Shown one piece after another: positions 36,878 through 47,504 of a DNA stretch of 64,000 bases. Within the stretch, counting starts at the first letter, position 1. Every line of letters begins with the position of its first letter. Source of the stretch: Rapana venosa (Eukaryota; Mollusca; Gastropoda; Neogastropoda; Muricidae); the NCBI GenBank assembly GCA_028751875.1, contig CM054135.1, positions 11,383,467 to 11,447,466 on the forward strand. Direction: 5' to 3'. A program made the translations under genes and the position numbers. Under the pieces are notes generated by a model. The model searched no databases and had not been told where the DNA came from. It was given only the letters and a program-made list of their open reading frames with translations.

Positions 36878-38685
36878 CTGTGAGTGTGTTTCTCTGTGTG
36901 TTTTGTGTGTGTGTGTGTGCGTGTTGTGTAAAAGATGTAAAATATTAACTGCACTGAATTCAAAACTCTTAATCTTTGATTTGTTCCTTCTCAAGATTCA
37001 GCGCTATATAAATTCCATACAGTATTATTACTATAGCTTTAAACAAAAATTCTTTGGTGAAACTATCTTCTGAAACTTAAGCATCTTCTAAAATTGTAAA
37101 AACTTCTTTTTGAAGCACCTTCTAAGATTATTCTGATGGTTTTGTTGTTAAAGGTTTCAGGCACAATACAGGTCTATCTCAGTATCTATAATAATCACTT
37201 TGCTGCGTGCGCACAAAGAACAGCTCCTTGGAATGATTGATGTAGGTGTTGTGGAGGTTAGAGTTAGGTGAAAACAGGGAAGGTCTCTTCAGCTAAAATA
37301 AAATTAAAAGGTATGCTTACAGATGTTGTTGTTGTTGTCTTCAATTTAACGTCTGTTCACTCTTAGTGATATTAGACGAGGGATGTGGAAAATGAAGAGG
37401 AAGTTAAAACAGAGAAGGGAATGGAAAGAGAAAAGAATGATTAGGTAACATGTGTGTTGGTATTTTCATGCAACTAAAAAAAAAGGAAGACAGAAAACCA
37501 TTCAGGGGGAGTTTTAGTAAACACAGATCATGCAGAAGATGGGGCAGACAGAGATTTAAAAAAAATAGTGGGAGAACAATAATCAATATCACAGAATCAA
37601 CCTTGGAAAACCCAAGACTTAGGCAATGGCACATGGCACACAACCCCCACAAATAATGAGGCCTGGTGTTCCTGCCAGTACAGCACCCATCTCAGTTAAG
37701 GGAATAGTGCAGGGTAGTATAGAACACTGAACAGATGATAAACATGGGTGACATTATTTCAGGAAAGATGTGGGAAGGTTAGATCAAAATTCCGGAGCCC
37801 TGCATGGAGGACAAGATAATCATATCATCAAATGAAATCCAAGTTCACCAAACTATTGATGTGAAAAGGAAAAGAGCTTTTTAAATGGTTATTTATTTGA
37901 GGAGAAAGATTTTGCAAAGTAACTGTTATGATGGTTCTGGTGTAGGGTTTTGGACCATGCTTAGGTGTGAATTGATTACATCATCACTAGGGTGGGAGTC
38001 CATTTATAAAAGGTTGTTGTGAGGTAATTCTTGCATTTCTGGGTCATGATTTTTGTTTCTTAAGTAACCAAAACCTTGGATGTTTCCTTTTTGAGTGGAG
38101 ATCATGACAGCAGCTGTTTGACAATGCTAGTAACAACAAAATCATCATCTTGAGGACTTTTACATCTCCTACAGTATGCAATGATCAAGTAGTTGCGACT
38201 GTTAATCTCTAACGATTTATAACATGTGATGATTTGCAAAAGCAGACCTTGATAAAGGGAAGTCACTTTCGTTTTCATCACATCAACGGATACGCCCACT
38301 ACACCAAACACATGCTTTCATTGCATGACGCAATGTCATGCACGATCATAAGTCATAAAAGGTCTTGACATATGCTATACATTCTCAAGCTGTCTCTTTT
38401 AATGTTGTTTTCTCAAAATCACTTACTTGCATGATTACCGATTTCGGCAAACTTGAGCGGACCAGTAGCTGAACGAACAGATCTCTGTCCACTTGTTCTT
38501 GATTTGGACATACTATGTCATACACTTCCCGATAGAAAGGTGGGACCGACCCTGAAACAAAACATACGGATAGTGTTCATACATATCTGATAATAATGTA
38601 ACCATCAAACTCAAAATACATCAGATAATACAGTACGCCGTCAAGAAAAGTTTCTAATCATACCGAACGCCAAATCGGTTGACAT
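21379..38685 (-). CDS. SNX8: sorting nexin 8, complete 13-exon gene
   Basis: Thirteen exons join in a consistent phase to 532 codons including the stop (531 residues; human SNX8 is about 465). Residues 8-93 form an EH-like N-terminal region with QIWDAVDTSSG. Residues 133-240 form the PX domain, with VELVPEKKGLILKHVEYEV, the phosphoinositide-binding RRYNDF motif at 166-171 and PPKK at 191-194. The BAR-like helices run from about 255 to 490, with FATDMLLFGRQL, EDGVVEKLSLFQDI and DLCDRHEKGLL. A Ser/Pro-rich tail ends the protein. SNX8 proteins bind PI3P on early endosomes, bend membrane as dimers and take part in endosome-to-Golgi sorting; yeast Mvp1 is a relative. The match to vertebrate SNX8 runs through every exon from PX to C-terminus, so the call is firm. 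Introns hold SINEs of families A, B, C, D and F. Confidence 0.95.
21525..21662. repeat. CA-rich microsatellite
   Basis: Imperfect CA repeats with GCATGC variants, immediately upstream (in transcript order) of SNX8 exon 13. Confidence 0.9.
22436..22585 (-). CDS. SNX8: SNX8 exon 12 (BAR end)
   Basis: 50 codons, including ENRNYYSLHCLQMETQLVY. A (GT)n tract ends about 8 bases before the acceptor. Donor GTCAGT. Confidence 0.95.
23633..24127 (-). other. unrecognised 164-residue open frame in SNX8 intron 11
   Basis: Open frame with no recognised domain, on the same strand as SNX8. Part of it comes from an imperfect 50-base duplication near 23760-23860. It may be chance. Confidence 0.15.
24190..24472 (-). 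repeat. SINE family A, head missing
   Basis: Minus-strand copy with core (CTCATC on +, matching GATGAGACTATAAACCGAGG reversed) and 3' end. It stops in a C run of about 23 bases at 24475-24497, where the head should begin. Confidence 0.8.
24689..24724 (-). CDS. SNX8: SNX8 exon 11 (36-base microexon)
   Basis: Twelve codons, GAVEQLEQRILE, aligned with the vertebrate VEQLESRI block. Acceptor ACAG, donor GTAAGC, phase 0 both sides, so it could be skipped in frame. The intron to exon 12 carries the A SINE and (ACACT)n at 24771-24880 lies just upstream. Confidence 0.88.
24759..25010. repeat. ACACT / CACTG pentamer array
   Basis: (ACACT)n passing into (CACTG)n and degenerate CACAC units, about 240 bases. 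Confidence 0.9.
25425..25508 (-). repeat. SINE D 3' end with (ATT)n
   Basis: On minus: AAGCGCTTCG ... AAGATTCAGCGCTATATAAA followed by an (ATT)n tail. The same block ends the full D copy at 28148. Further bits: 27785-27828 (opposite orientation), 30675-30752, 34855-34930, 36995-37030 (opposite) and 52588-52672. Confidence 0.7.
25860..25980. repeat. GAGT/GT compound microsatellite
   Basis: (GAGT)n of about 44 bases followed by (GT)n of about 75 bases. Confidence 0.95.
26165..26281 (-). CDS. SNX8: SNX8 exon 10 (BAR)
   Basis: Encodes DLCDRHEKGLLNEHQRAIQ and KKKKMSATVQ, one of the best-conserved SNX8 blocks. Donor GTGAGT, phase 0. Confidence 0.96.
26734..27029 (-). repeat. SINE family B, full length
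   Basis: Bounded by near-identical target duplications CATCAGCATA (26724-26733) and CATCAACATA (27030-27039). The tRNA-like head and the 5S-like segment with AAGCAGCATCAAGCGTTGTT are both kept. Confidence 0.82.
27478..27570. repeat. GA microsatellite
   Basis: Nearly pure (GA)n about 90 bases long, in SNX8 intron 9 just past exon 9. Confidence 0.95.
27658..27726 (-). CDS. SNX8: SNX8 exon 9 (BAR)
   Basis: 23 codons, AIDLEDGVVEKLSLFQDIL and onward, with close vertebrate similarity. Donor AAG|GTCAGA, followed within about 60 bases by a long (CT)n tract on the transcribed strand. Confidence 0.95.
28148..28650 (-). repeat. SINE family D, full length
   Basis: Read on minus: tRNA-like head (A box GGTCTAGAGGTAACGC), core with GATGAGACGATAAACCGAGG, a perfect palindrome GCTCTCCCCGGGGAGAGC (28279-28296), and a 3' end AGCGCTATATAAATTCC with (ATT)n. 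A T run at 28340-28359 interrupts it. It is the most complete D copy here, in SNX8 intron 8. Confidence 0.85.
28926..29058 (-). CDS. SNX8: SNX8 exon 8 (BAR)
   Basis: Encodes TPLTAWATGTNDTWPTLQ and KGFKHLSVEYATLSDRA. Acceptor TAG, donor GTACGT. The upstream intron carries the family A SINE at 29256. Confidence 0.93.
29256..29592 (+). repeat. SINE family A, full length
   Basis: Head with GATAGCCTAGTGGTTAGAAC and B box like GGTTTGAATCC, core, and end at TCCATTATCCTCAGTATAAA. It lies in SNX8 intron 7 and is antisense to the gene. Confidence 0.88.
30387..30547 (-). CDS. SNX8: SNX8 exon 7 (BAR)
   Basis: Encodes TETVSRMKEISEQMVIRS and FATDMLLFGRQL. A (GT)n tract of about 60 bases ends some 25 bases before the acceptor CAG and largely replaces the polypyrimidine tract. 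Ends in phase 2. Confidence 0.94.
30577..30652. repeat. SNX8: CA/TA microsatellite at exon 7 acceptor
   Basis: (CA)n about 60 bases then (TA)n about 14. In the transcript it is a (UA)n(UG)n run just upstream of the exon 7 acceptor. Confidence 0.95.
31094..31174 (-). CDS. SNX8: SNX8 exon 6
   Basis: 27 codons, DMQHKIKEQFRGIPDEF and onward, linking PX and BAR. Donor AAG|GTAAGG. The upstream intron has a TG tract at 31750-31880. Confidence 0.93.
32065..32186 (-). CDS. SNX8: SNX8 exon 5 (PX end)
   Basis: Encodes NREFIEQRKKSLRRFINIM and ARHPQINDDKLLKFFLTYSG, matching the end of the SNX8 PX domain. Donor GTACGT, phase 0. The intron upstream holds the nested SINE C/B pair and a C run at 33235-33258. 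Confidence 0.95.
32622..33221 (+). repeat. SINE family C split by a SINE B
   Basis: Family C head (GAGGTTCCAGGTTCGATACC), body with GGGAGGTACCTCCC, then an interruption, then the C tail (TTAGTGGAAACTTGGAGCTC). The two halves rejoin cleanly once the B insertion is removed. Confidence 0.85.
32925..33140 (-). repeat. 5'-truncated SINE family B
   Basis: Flanked by a perfect 13-base target duplication ATCTTAATGATGG (32912-32924 and 33141-33153). On minus it begins GGGTGACCGTTTGCGCGCC, inside the 5S-like box C, so the tRNA head and most of the 5S part are lost. The truncation and target duplication indicate LINE-mediated insertion. Confidence 0.9.
33334..33645 (-). CDS. SNX8: SNX8 exon 4 (PX domain)
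   Basis: The longest exon, with the PX core including RRYNDF and LPKLPPKKMLG. The 5' splice site is the first GT of a (GT)n microsatellite (about 9-10 units). Phase 1 in and out. Confidence 0.97.
34226..34358 (-). CDS. SNX8: SNX8 exon 3 (EH-like, second half)
   Basis: Starts IWDAVDTSSGLMTRNG and continues with ALALTALAQQGKAIN, typical of the EH second half. It ends in phase 1 before GTGAGG. A family F SINE lies about 70 bases upstream of the acceptor. Confidence 0.93.
34425..34770 (-). repeat. SINE family F, full length
   Basis: tRNA-like head at the right end on minus (GCATGGTTAAGGCC, then GTGGGTTTGAATC), F body, then the tail shared with family C ending TTGGTGAACCTTGGAGCTC. Sense to SNX8, close upstream of exon 3. 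Confidence 0.8.
36660..36930. repeat. CA and TG microsatellites
   Basis: (CA)n at 36660-36705 and (TG)n at 36797-36930, inverted relative to each other and about 90 bases apart. Confidence 0.92.
38427..38551 (-). CDS. SNX8: SNX8 exon 2 (EH-like, first half)
   Basis: Encodes VPPFYREVYDIVCP and LFVQLLVRSSLPKSV, the first helix pair of an EH-like fold. The acceptor is TTTCAG and the donor CAA|GTAAGT, ending in phase 0. The following intron of about 4 kb holds CA/TG tracts (36660-36705 and 36797-36930), a repeat E copy at 35935-36085 and the family F SINE. Confidence 0.9.
38664..38685 (-). CDS. SNX8: SNX8 exon 1
   Basis: A 22-base coding part: ATG plus six codons (MSTDLAF) and one base, then donor GTATGA. 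The start was chosen as the only ATG giving a phase-compatible join to exon 2. Such a short first exon is less certain than the others. Confidence 0.7.
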
Positions 38686-38928
38686 CTTGGAAAAGTCATG
38701 TGACTAAATCAAGACTGATACTCCTGGAAATCAGAATCTAAAGTTTTCATTTAAAACTTATGAAAATTGTCACTCATCGAAATTATAAAATATAAAAAGA
38801 CTACTTTGCTCGCAAGCTTTAGCGTTTCAGAATGCTGTATTCATAAATCCAATAACCTAGTGTAGTTAGAGATTAAAACAGGCTTTCGAACATAGGCATA
38901 ATATTTTGCCAACATAGGCACTTGATGA

Positions 38929-39500
<572 letters not shown>

Positions 39501-39837
39501 GACAAATGACAAATTCTTTTATTTCGAGGATAATGAATAAGCACTCATGTGCTTTTTTACATCCAGTCCCCGCCCGTAGGGTTGCATCTTAATAATAACC
39601 CAATACTTATACTCTCACACAGTAGAAACAAAGGGAAATAACCCTTTAAAAATATTAAGGAGATAGAGAGAGAGAAAGAGAGAGACAATGACAATGACAA
39701 ATTCTTTTATTTCGAGGATAATGAATAAGCACTCATGTGCTTTTTTACATCCAGTCCCCGCCCGTAGGGATACATCTTAATAATAACCCAACACTTATAC
39801 AGTCTCACAGTAGAAACATAGGGGAATAACCCTTTTC
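39501..39837. repeat. two copies of a 150-base block B
   Basis: Copies at 39501-39649 and 39686-39837. Each starts with the family A SINE 3' end (TTTCGAGGATAATGAATAAG on +) and runs to AATAACCCTT. Each follows a GA tract. Confidence 0.85.
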
Positions 39838-40008
39838 AAAGCAACAACCCCCCCCCCCCCCCCCCCCCAAAGCAAACTAATAAAAGAAACCCCTAAAAAC
39901 ATCCCCCACCACCCCCACCCCCCCAAAAAAAAACAAAAACCCACAACCAAAACAAACAAACAAAAGAGAAAGAAAAACCAAACCAACAAAAGAAGAAAAA
40001 AAAGAAAC

Positions 40009-40459
40009 AACATCAACAACAACAAAACCAAGAAGAATAACAGCCAAACTTAATAAGTCATAAAGATAAACATCTACACATTGTCAAATGGTACATATAC
40101 TTGTTACACATAACAATAAGATATTGAAATAGGGCACTCGTTAAGACTTAAGTACAGAGGACAAGTCCAATAAGTATTGAAAATATATAATATAAATCCT
40201 TCATCAGGATACACCATAACTATAAGCAAAACGATAAAAGGTGAGAGACAGAGACAGAGAGTGTGTGAGTGTGTGTATTTCAAAGATAATATCCAATTTA
40301 TAATTCCCAAAACAGTACACGATCACCATCAACACTCATTTTTTATTATACTCGTTTCAAATTATATGTCATGATAATGAAATAAACTCAATACCCATAT
40401 ATTCACACAATAAAAAAAAAGAAACAAAACAAAAGAAGAATCTAAACCTATACAGTCAT

Positions 40460-40462
<3 letters not shown>
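40009..40462. repeat. duplicated block A2
   Basis: Direct duplicate of 38929-39391 with scattered substitutions and different microsatellite lengths. Confidence 0.9.
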
Positions 40463-40495
<33 letters not shown>

Positions 40496-40609
40496 TGTGT
40501 GTGTGTGCGCGCGCGCGTGTGAGTGTGTGTGTGTGTGTGTGTTTTGTTTTGTTTTTGTTTAATGTCCATTCACTACTTGGTAATAAGGACACACCCGCAT
40601 TCAAACCAA

Positions 40610-40612
<3 letters not shown>

Positions 40613-40676
<64 letters not shown>
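40613..40676. repeat. CT microsatellite
   Basis: Pure (CT)n of about 64 bases, directly 3' of the LINE fragment in its own orientation. Confidence 0.95.
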
Positions 40677-40677
<1 letters not shown>

Positions 40678-40705
40678 ATGTACGTATATTTATATTATCA
40701 CAACT

Positions 40706-41722
40706 ACCTACAGTAGTGGTCTTACTGGGGAAGAATATATAATCTCAGCAACTGATGTTATGAACTGCTGAGAGTCATATAAAACTTCTTGAACAGTGGC
40801 ATATTTTTTATGAATATCTATTCCTTTCCTTTTAAACAGGTCAGTTAGGATTGGGCAATCAAACAATAAATGGTGGATTGAAAGAGATTGAGAACAGCAA
40901 CATGTCATATTTTCAGAGTATTTGGTGTTCCATGCATTTAGCCTCATTTTATATATTAAAATGTCTACTTTCCGTGAGCAAGAAATGTTTTCAAAGTGTG
41001 TTTTCTTCATTTGGAATGCATACAATTCATCAGTTTAGCATTAATTTCATGGGAGGACAATGCGAGATTGGAATCAACCGTTTCAATGTTGCAATCAGAG
41101 GCACCTTGTTTTGCTAAAGAATCAACCAACTCATTCCAATTCCATAGTGAGAAGGGACCCAGCAAAAAGTTATTTGTATGCCTCTGCTTGCAATACAATG
41201 TATCAAGAATTTTATCTCAAATACAATATCTTTCCTTATGTTCCCCTGCCAGTGCTTTAGTGTCATCAATACTGCTTTTGAGTCAACGCAAAAAAGAATG
41301 TGGTGAATATCAAGCGCAGTATTTGACAATAAATTCAAGGCCATAAGGATCGCAAACAATTCACACGTAAAGATAGAAAAATGTTTTCCTAAATGAAACG
41401 ATTTTTGTACTTTTAAAACAGGAATCACAAATGCTGCCCCATTTCTTCTTGATTCCAGTACAGATCCATCAGTATACACTTTTAAATAATTAGCATAATT
41501 GCTTTCAATGTGACTTTTTACATCAACAGTGAGCAAATTTGGATCTTCATTCTTTTTTACATCCGTGTAGTCAGTGTCAAAGTTAGCTGATATATGTTCC
41601 CAAGGAGGCATTTGAGGAATCATTGGAAAAACTGGAATTGTTGTTAGGTCAATACCAATGTCTTTCAGTAATGAATCTGTATAATTTTTAATTGGCAGCA
41701 GAAATGAAATATTGCTTGCTCG
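40706..41722 (-). pseudogene. I-clade-like LINE remnant with RNase H
   Basis: The minus strand encodes an RNase H domain with VYTDGSV, CELFAI, CVDSKAV and WVPSHYGI, then a shifted frame with NELVDSLAKQGAS. A C-terminal Cys/His knuckle (CCCSQSLSIHHLLFDCP) ends before a stop near 40708. The four acidic RNase H residues are recognisable. A frameshift near 41130 breaks the frame, and everything 5' of RNase H is missing. RNase H after the reverse transcriptase is a mark of I/Nimb/Tad-like LINEs. Confidence 0.75.
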
Positions 41723-42934
41723 TTTATGTGTGTGTGTGTGTGTGTGTGTGTGAGTGAGTGTATGTGTGTGTGTGTGTGTGCGCGCGCGCGCGCGCGAGTG
41801 CTTGTGTGTGCGTATGTGTGTCGTGTTGTGTTGTGTTGTGTAGTTGTTGTTGTTGATGATGATGGTGTTTAATGTTTAGCATAATTAATTGATTAAACTG
41901 TGTACAATGGTATACATACGGTTTTTCAGATGTTGATATCTCGGATTATATTCATGTTTCTGGAAGTTCTTTTTTCTCCACCCCATCCCCCCCCCCCCCC
42001 CCCCCCCCCTCATGTTTTATTGTTTTGGGTTTATGTATGTTTACAAGGACAGAGTATCTCACCATCTCTGGCCTAAAATTCTTCATCCTTATGTAGCTAA
42101 AGATTATTCCTTTATTCTCCTTTTCCTCTCAGATGTGAATGTTGGCCAGAAGCACACTTGTCTGAAGACGCCAAGGTTGAAAGCATGAACTGACAGGGGG
42201 GTCTGATTTCTCCCTGAACTGCTCGAGGAGTCACCAGTGCAGGGCTGTCGTTGTTCAGGCAGCCTGTCATGGACAAGCTGACATTGGCAGCACCCACTAT
42301 CCCTCTCCATGTTTGTGGATTGTCAGAGTCCACCCCCTCCCCCCAATAAAAAGAAGGAAAAAATAGAATTTAAAGCAACACCCCCCATTCTCCCCCAATA
42401 AATGCAAAGCTAACAAAATAACTCGAAATGAGTTCTAAAAATAACTCGAAATGAGAGGGAAAACATGGGATTCAATATGTTTGTACGTATGTGCAAATGT
42501 CGATCTATGAATGTTTCACATCAATTTGATTGTAACCTCCCCCCCCCCCCCCCCCCCCTTTCAAAAACAAAAAAAGCAGATTCGTGACAATCGCCTCGAG
42601 GGACTTTTGACTACTTCCTTTTTGAATATCTTGAAAACTCATAGCCAGCATGCTGAACGCATGTTATCTGAGTTTTCATCTAACACAGGAGTGCAAAAAT
42701 AGTATACCTGCATAGTGAGTTCCTTGAAAGGTGTTAAGGACAGATCTCTTCAAGATAACCGTTCTATATTTGTAGAGCAAGTCCTTTCAGTTTTTGTCTG
42801 TTTGTTTTGTTTTGTTTGTTAGATTTTTCTTTTTCATCATGGTCTCCTTGTCTCCCATTAGCTAAAACAATCTTAAAGGTGCAAACCCAAAATACTTTAA
42901 CATTATAAAAAAAAAGTTATGGCTCAAAATTTTG

Positions 42935-43004
<70 letters not shown>

Positions 43005-43038
43005 ATGGGGGTGTTGCTTTAAATTCTATTTTTTCCTT

Positions 43039-43114
<76 letters not shown>

Positions 43115-43116
43115 AC
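41723..43116. other. repeat-rich intergenic stretch
   Basis: Contains TG/CG repeats at 41728-41840, C runs at 41991-42009 and 42540-42558, a repeat E copy at about 42190-42330 and (AT)n tracts at 42938-43000 and 43042-43110. No gene. Confidence 0.6.
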
Positions 43117-43186
43117 AGGGGCACGATAGCCTAGTGGTTAGAACATTGAGCTGATGATCTGGACAGCCCTGGGTCGAGCCACCATG
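43117..43186 (+). repeat. SINE head interrupted by the LTR element
   Basis: Starts GATAGCCTAGTGGTTAGAAC, a family A head, and ends in the target duplication CCATG. The SINE resumes at 47688. Confidence 0.8.
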
Positions 43187-43369
43187 TGTAGGATTAGCTC
43201 AATATAGATCTAGTATTGCAGACGCTTCTGTAAGGGCTATAACTCTCATACCGTAACTAAGGTGATTGAGATACACACATGGAATTGTGGGTAGAATATT
43301 AACAGCTAACTTCGATCTCTTCACGGCACACACGTACACACGCTACCACGAGCACAGGCCAATTCTAGA
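43187..43369 (+). repeat. 5' LTR
   Basis: Begins TGTAGGATTAGCTC and ends CAATTCTAGA, 183 bases. The end is fixed by the target duplication and by the binding site that follows. The TG...GA ends are unusual, as TG...CA is the norm. Confidence 0.92.
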
Positions 43370-43387
43370 TGGTGGCAGCCGTCTTTT
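43370..43387 (+). promoter_or_regulatory. putative primer-binding site
   Basis: TGGTGGCAGCCG follows the LTR with no spacer. The leading TGG is typical of complements to tRNA 3' ends. The tRNA was not determined. Confidence 0.7.
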
Positions 43388-43619
43388 ATGAACCAAGATT
43401 GCTGACACGAAGATGGAAGAAGTAGCAGCAAGGACAGACAAGCTGTTCGACGTCCATAAGTCTCCCAGCTCCAAAACCATTCTAGGGCACAGCAGCCAGC
43501 TGGCCAAAATGGAAGCAACGTTTCCTTCCTTACAGAACAGGTTCAGGTCTTATGAACAAAACTAGAGAAGAACAGGTGAGTGTATTTTTATACACTATGG
43601 GAGATGTGGCAGAGATATA

Positions 43620-44261
43620 ATGTCAACCATGAACATTGATGAAGACACTGTTCAACAGGATGAGATCGTCACTGCTTTTGATCAATACTTTGGTGCTCGG
43701 AAAAATACGATTGTTGAGAGAGCCAAGTTCAACAAAAGAATACAAAGGCCTGGAGAGACAGTTGAAAATTTTATTCAAGATTTATTCAAATTGGCTGAAG
43801 AATGTGAATATGGTCAATTAAAAGAGGAACTGATAAGAGACCGAATAGTTGTTGGTGTACTCGATGATGCACTCTCCAACGAACTCCAAGCTAAAGCTGA
43901 CTTAACTCTTACTCAAGCAGTCCAGTCTAGCAGACAAGCTGAAGAGAGAAAAGAGAGTCAACCAGTGATCAGAGGCGACGCTTCTATCAACGTTGTCAAA
44001 CAATGTTCTGCATTGAAAGAACAGTATCAGCCACAGTTTCCATCAACCAGTAGAGCCAACTACAATTTCAAATCTTGCGGATATTGCGGCAAGGAATCTC
44101 ATCCAAGAGACAAATGTCCTGCGCGCACAGCTATTTGTTCATCTTGCCACAAGAAAGGACATTATCAGGTTGTTTGCCGAAGTACTGGCCATTACAAACG
44201 ACAATATGGACACAATCAGTTCATGAATTATCAGATGAAGATGATGCTTCACACGAACTAG
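43620..44261 (+). pseudogene. gypsy gag, incomplete
   Basis: A 213-residue frame with the capsid-like pattern FDQYFGARKNTIVERAKF and two CCHC knuckles starting at residues 153 and 173 (CGYCGKESH... and CSSCHKKGH...). Two knuckles suit the Mag/K02A2.6 group. The N-terminal part seems lost or shifted: an isolated short frame lies at 43412-43565. It binds the element's RNA in intact relatives. Confidence 0.8.
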
Positions 44262-45920
44262 ATGACGAATTTTTAGGGCCATGTCTTCCATCTCCAGGAT
44301 GATGACTGCTGGACAGCAGAAATAACCACAAATGGCAAACCTCATATCTTCAAACTAGATACGGGTGCATCAGTTTCAGTGGTGGGGGAAAGCTGGGCTA
44401 GGACACACCAGCTAATCAAGTCTCGGAAATCACTGAAAGGTCCAGGCAACACTACTCTTACGACACTGGGCATAATTCAAGCACAGCTGCGCCACGGAGA
44501 CAAACAAATGACAGAAACTCTCTACGTTCTGAAAGGCCAGTCATGCTCTCTCCTCAGTAGGGCAGCCTGTGTCAAGTTGGGATTGATCTCACGTGTCAAC
44601 CAAGTCAACTATCCAAAGACACCTGACTTCAAAAGTGAGTTTCCCAAACTTTTTCAAGTACGCTAGGTAAATTGGACAAACCTTACAACATCACTCTCAA
44701 AGATTGTGCAAAACCTGTGTGCATTTATGCTCCAAGAAAAATAGCACACCCTCTAATTCCAAAAGTCAAAACTGAGATTGACCGTATGCTCAAGGAAGGT
44801 GTTATCTCACCTGTCACAGAACCAACCAGTTGGTGCTCTGGAATAGTGGTAGTCCCAAAGACCAATGGATCTATACGTCTCTGTGTAGATCTCACTCAAC
44901 TGAACAAATCCGTTCAACGGGAGATTCATCCTATAGCTTCAGTTGATGAAAGCCTGGCTAAACTGGCCAATTCCAAAGTTTTCTCGAAGCTAGATGCTCG
45001 AAGCGGCTTTTGGCAGATACCTCTCAGTGAAGAATCAAAGCCGTACACAACGTTCATCACACCTTTTGGACGATATTGTTTCAACCGACTTCCCTTCGGG
45101 ATCAGTTCAGCAAGTGAGGTATTTCAGCGAGCCATCTCAACAATCCTTGTCGACTTGGAAGGCGTTATATGCCACATGGATGATATTCTTGTCCATGCTG
45201 AAGACCAAGCCACTCATGATCAACGTCTTCGAACAGTCCTGAATCGACTACAAGAAGCTGATCTCACTCTCAATGAAAAATGTGAATTTTCCAAAGACTC
45301 TATTCGATTTTTGGGCCACATCATCGACACCTCTGGCATTCGCCCAGATCCAGCAAAAGTGGAGGCCATCAACAATTTTCCTTCGCCCACAAACATCACT
45401 GAGCTTCAACGCTTCATGGGCATGGCAAACCAACTGGCCAAGTTCATGCCCAATCTTGCCAATCTCACAGCCCCTCTATGCTGTCTTCTACACAAGAACA
45501 CTCAATGGATATGGAGCGATCAACAGGAAACAGCTTTCCAGCAAATCAAAAATCTCTTGATTTCACCTCCTGTTCTCGCTCACTACAGCCCCAGACGAGA
45601 GACTTTTATAGCAGCTGACGCATCCAACGCAGGCATTGGTGCTGTCTTGTTCCAAACTCAAGAGAACAAATCACGACGTCCAGTCTGCTATATTTCACGC
45701 TCTCTCTCAGACGCTGAGCATAACTACGCTGTAATAGAAAAGAGGCATTAGCAGTCACTTGGGCCTGTGAGAGACTGAGTGAATATATCCTTGGCCTCAG
45801 CTTCACTGTAGAGACTGATCACAAGCCCCTGGTACCACTGCTCTCATCTACAGAACTTTCCAAAATGCCACCTCGCATTCAGCGGTTTCGACTACGACTC
45901 ATGCGTTTCTCTCCCAAATG
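44262..45920 (+). pseudogene. gypsy protease, reverse transcriptase and RNase H, frame-broken
   Basis: Protease with LDTGASVSVV (Asp codon at 44358) stops at 44666. The reverse transcriptase follows in another frame from 44672, with KLDARSGFWQIPL, LPFGISSA and the catalytic HMDD at 45173-45184, a variant of YMDD. The RNase H part begins AADASNAGIGAV, and its frame breaks near 45750, after which VTWACERLSEYILGL continues in another frame. Confidence 0.88.
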
Positions 45921-47054
45921 TTGTGCACGTCGCTGGAAAAAATCAGACAACAGCGGACGCACTGTCACGTGCACCACATGCTCAGCCAAAAAAAGCGGAC
46001 AACAGTCTCATCGATGATGCAACAGTCTATTGTAATCAGGTCATCGATAATCTGCCAGCTTCAGCAAACAAGCTGCATGAAATCAAGGAAGTACAAAAAT
46101 CAGACCCTGAAACGACACAAATCCGAGAATACTGCATCAGTGGATGGCCCACCTACATGCCAGAGTCACCACTTCTCAAGCAGTACTGGACAAACAGAGA
46201 AACACTTGACCATCGTCAATGATCTGCTACTGTTTGATGACAGAATCGTTATCCCCAGGGAGATGAGAATGGACATTCTAAATCGTATTCACGAAGGGCA
46301 CCTCGGAATCACAAAATGCAGAGCTCTTGCTTCATCCTCAGTTTGGTGGCCATACATATCTTCTCAGATTGAAGACCTTGTCAACAAATGTGCTATTTGT
46401 GACAAACACAGACTGACACGAAAGGAACCTCTACTTCCCTCTTCCTTTCCTGATCGACCATGGTCTAGACTGGGAATGGATCTGTTCGAGCTACACGGGA
46501 AGACTTACATCGTTGTAGTCGACTATTACTCCCGCTGGACAGAACTACGTCGTCTTGACAACCAGACTAGCAGTAGCCTCATCGCCAAACTGAAAAGCAT
46601 CTTTGCTGTTCACGGCATACCTGATGTAGTGATGTCTGACAACGGACCTCAGTTTGCCAGTGCTGACTTCCGCAATTTTGCTTCAGACTTCGGCTTCACC
46701 CACACGACGAGCTCTCCAAACTATCCTCAGAGCAATGGGGAAGCTGAAAGAGCAGTACAGACCGTCAAAAATCTTCTCAAAAAAGCAAAGGATCCCTACA
46801 TTGCACTACTCCTATACAGAGCAAGCCCTTTGCAAAATGGTCTATCACCCAGTGAACTACTGATGGGGAGAAAATTAAAAACCAAAGTCCCCATACTTCC
46901 ATCCCATCTACAGCCCCAAACTCCTGACCACTCTCTTGTCAAGCAGAAAGAGGAGTGCATGAAGCAAAAGCAACGTGTCAACTTCAACAATCGTCATGCT
47001 GCTAAAGAAGCTCCAGCGCTGAAACTCGGGACACCGTCTTCATTAAGGACATGA
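45918..47054 (+). pseudogene. gypsy integrase
   Basis: The His/Cys zinc site (HEGHLGITKCR ... CAICDKH) is followed by the catalytic core, with Asp in MDLFELHGKTY, Asp in MSDNGPQF (about 46637) and Glu in NGEAERAVQ (about 46740). The start of the frame overlaps the broken RNase H end, so the upstream link is damaged. The C-terminal tail is shifted at 47054. Confidence 0.88.
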
Positions 47055-47490
47055 ACAAGTCAGGAGAGATCTTGGCGAAACACCCCAATCCACGTTCCTA
47101 CATTGTGTCTACGGAATCAGGCACCATCAGACGGAACAGAACACACCTTGTGGCAACTCCAAGGGAAAATCAACCTCTGCAACCAGCCACTACAACAGCT
47201 GTGAGAACGTCATCATCACCCTTGCCTTCATCGCCACAACCATCACCTCAGTGCGTTCCTTCCACAGCTCAACATTCATCGCAGGTTTCCTCTTCAAACC
47301 CTGCTCCAATATACACACATTCAGACACCCCCCCAAATGCTTCGCAGATCAAGCAGAGTAATCAAAAAAACCACAGAGCCTTGATTTGTAAAAAAAAAAA
47401 AAAAAAAAGAAAAAAAAGAGAAAATAGTACAGAATAATGGACAAGTTAAAAACTCAGCTTTCCACATTTAATTGATATTATATTTCACCT

Positions 47491-47503
47491 AAAAAAGGGG
47501 GAG
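47491..47503 (+). promoter_or_regulatory. polypurine tract
   Basis: AAAAAAGGGGGAG directly before the 3' LTR, the usual plus-strand primer position. Confidence 0.85.
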
Positions 47504-47504
47504 T

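Noticed and set aside
37205..37260. Possible extra SNX8 exon in intron 2 (minus strand)
   Set aside because: Exons 2 and 3 join in phase into a continuous EH-like domain, so nothing is missing, and the candidate lacks a good donor.
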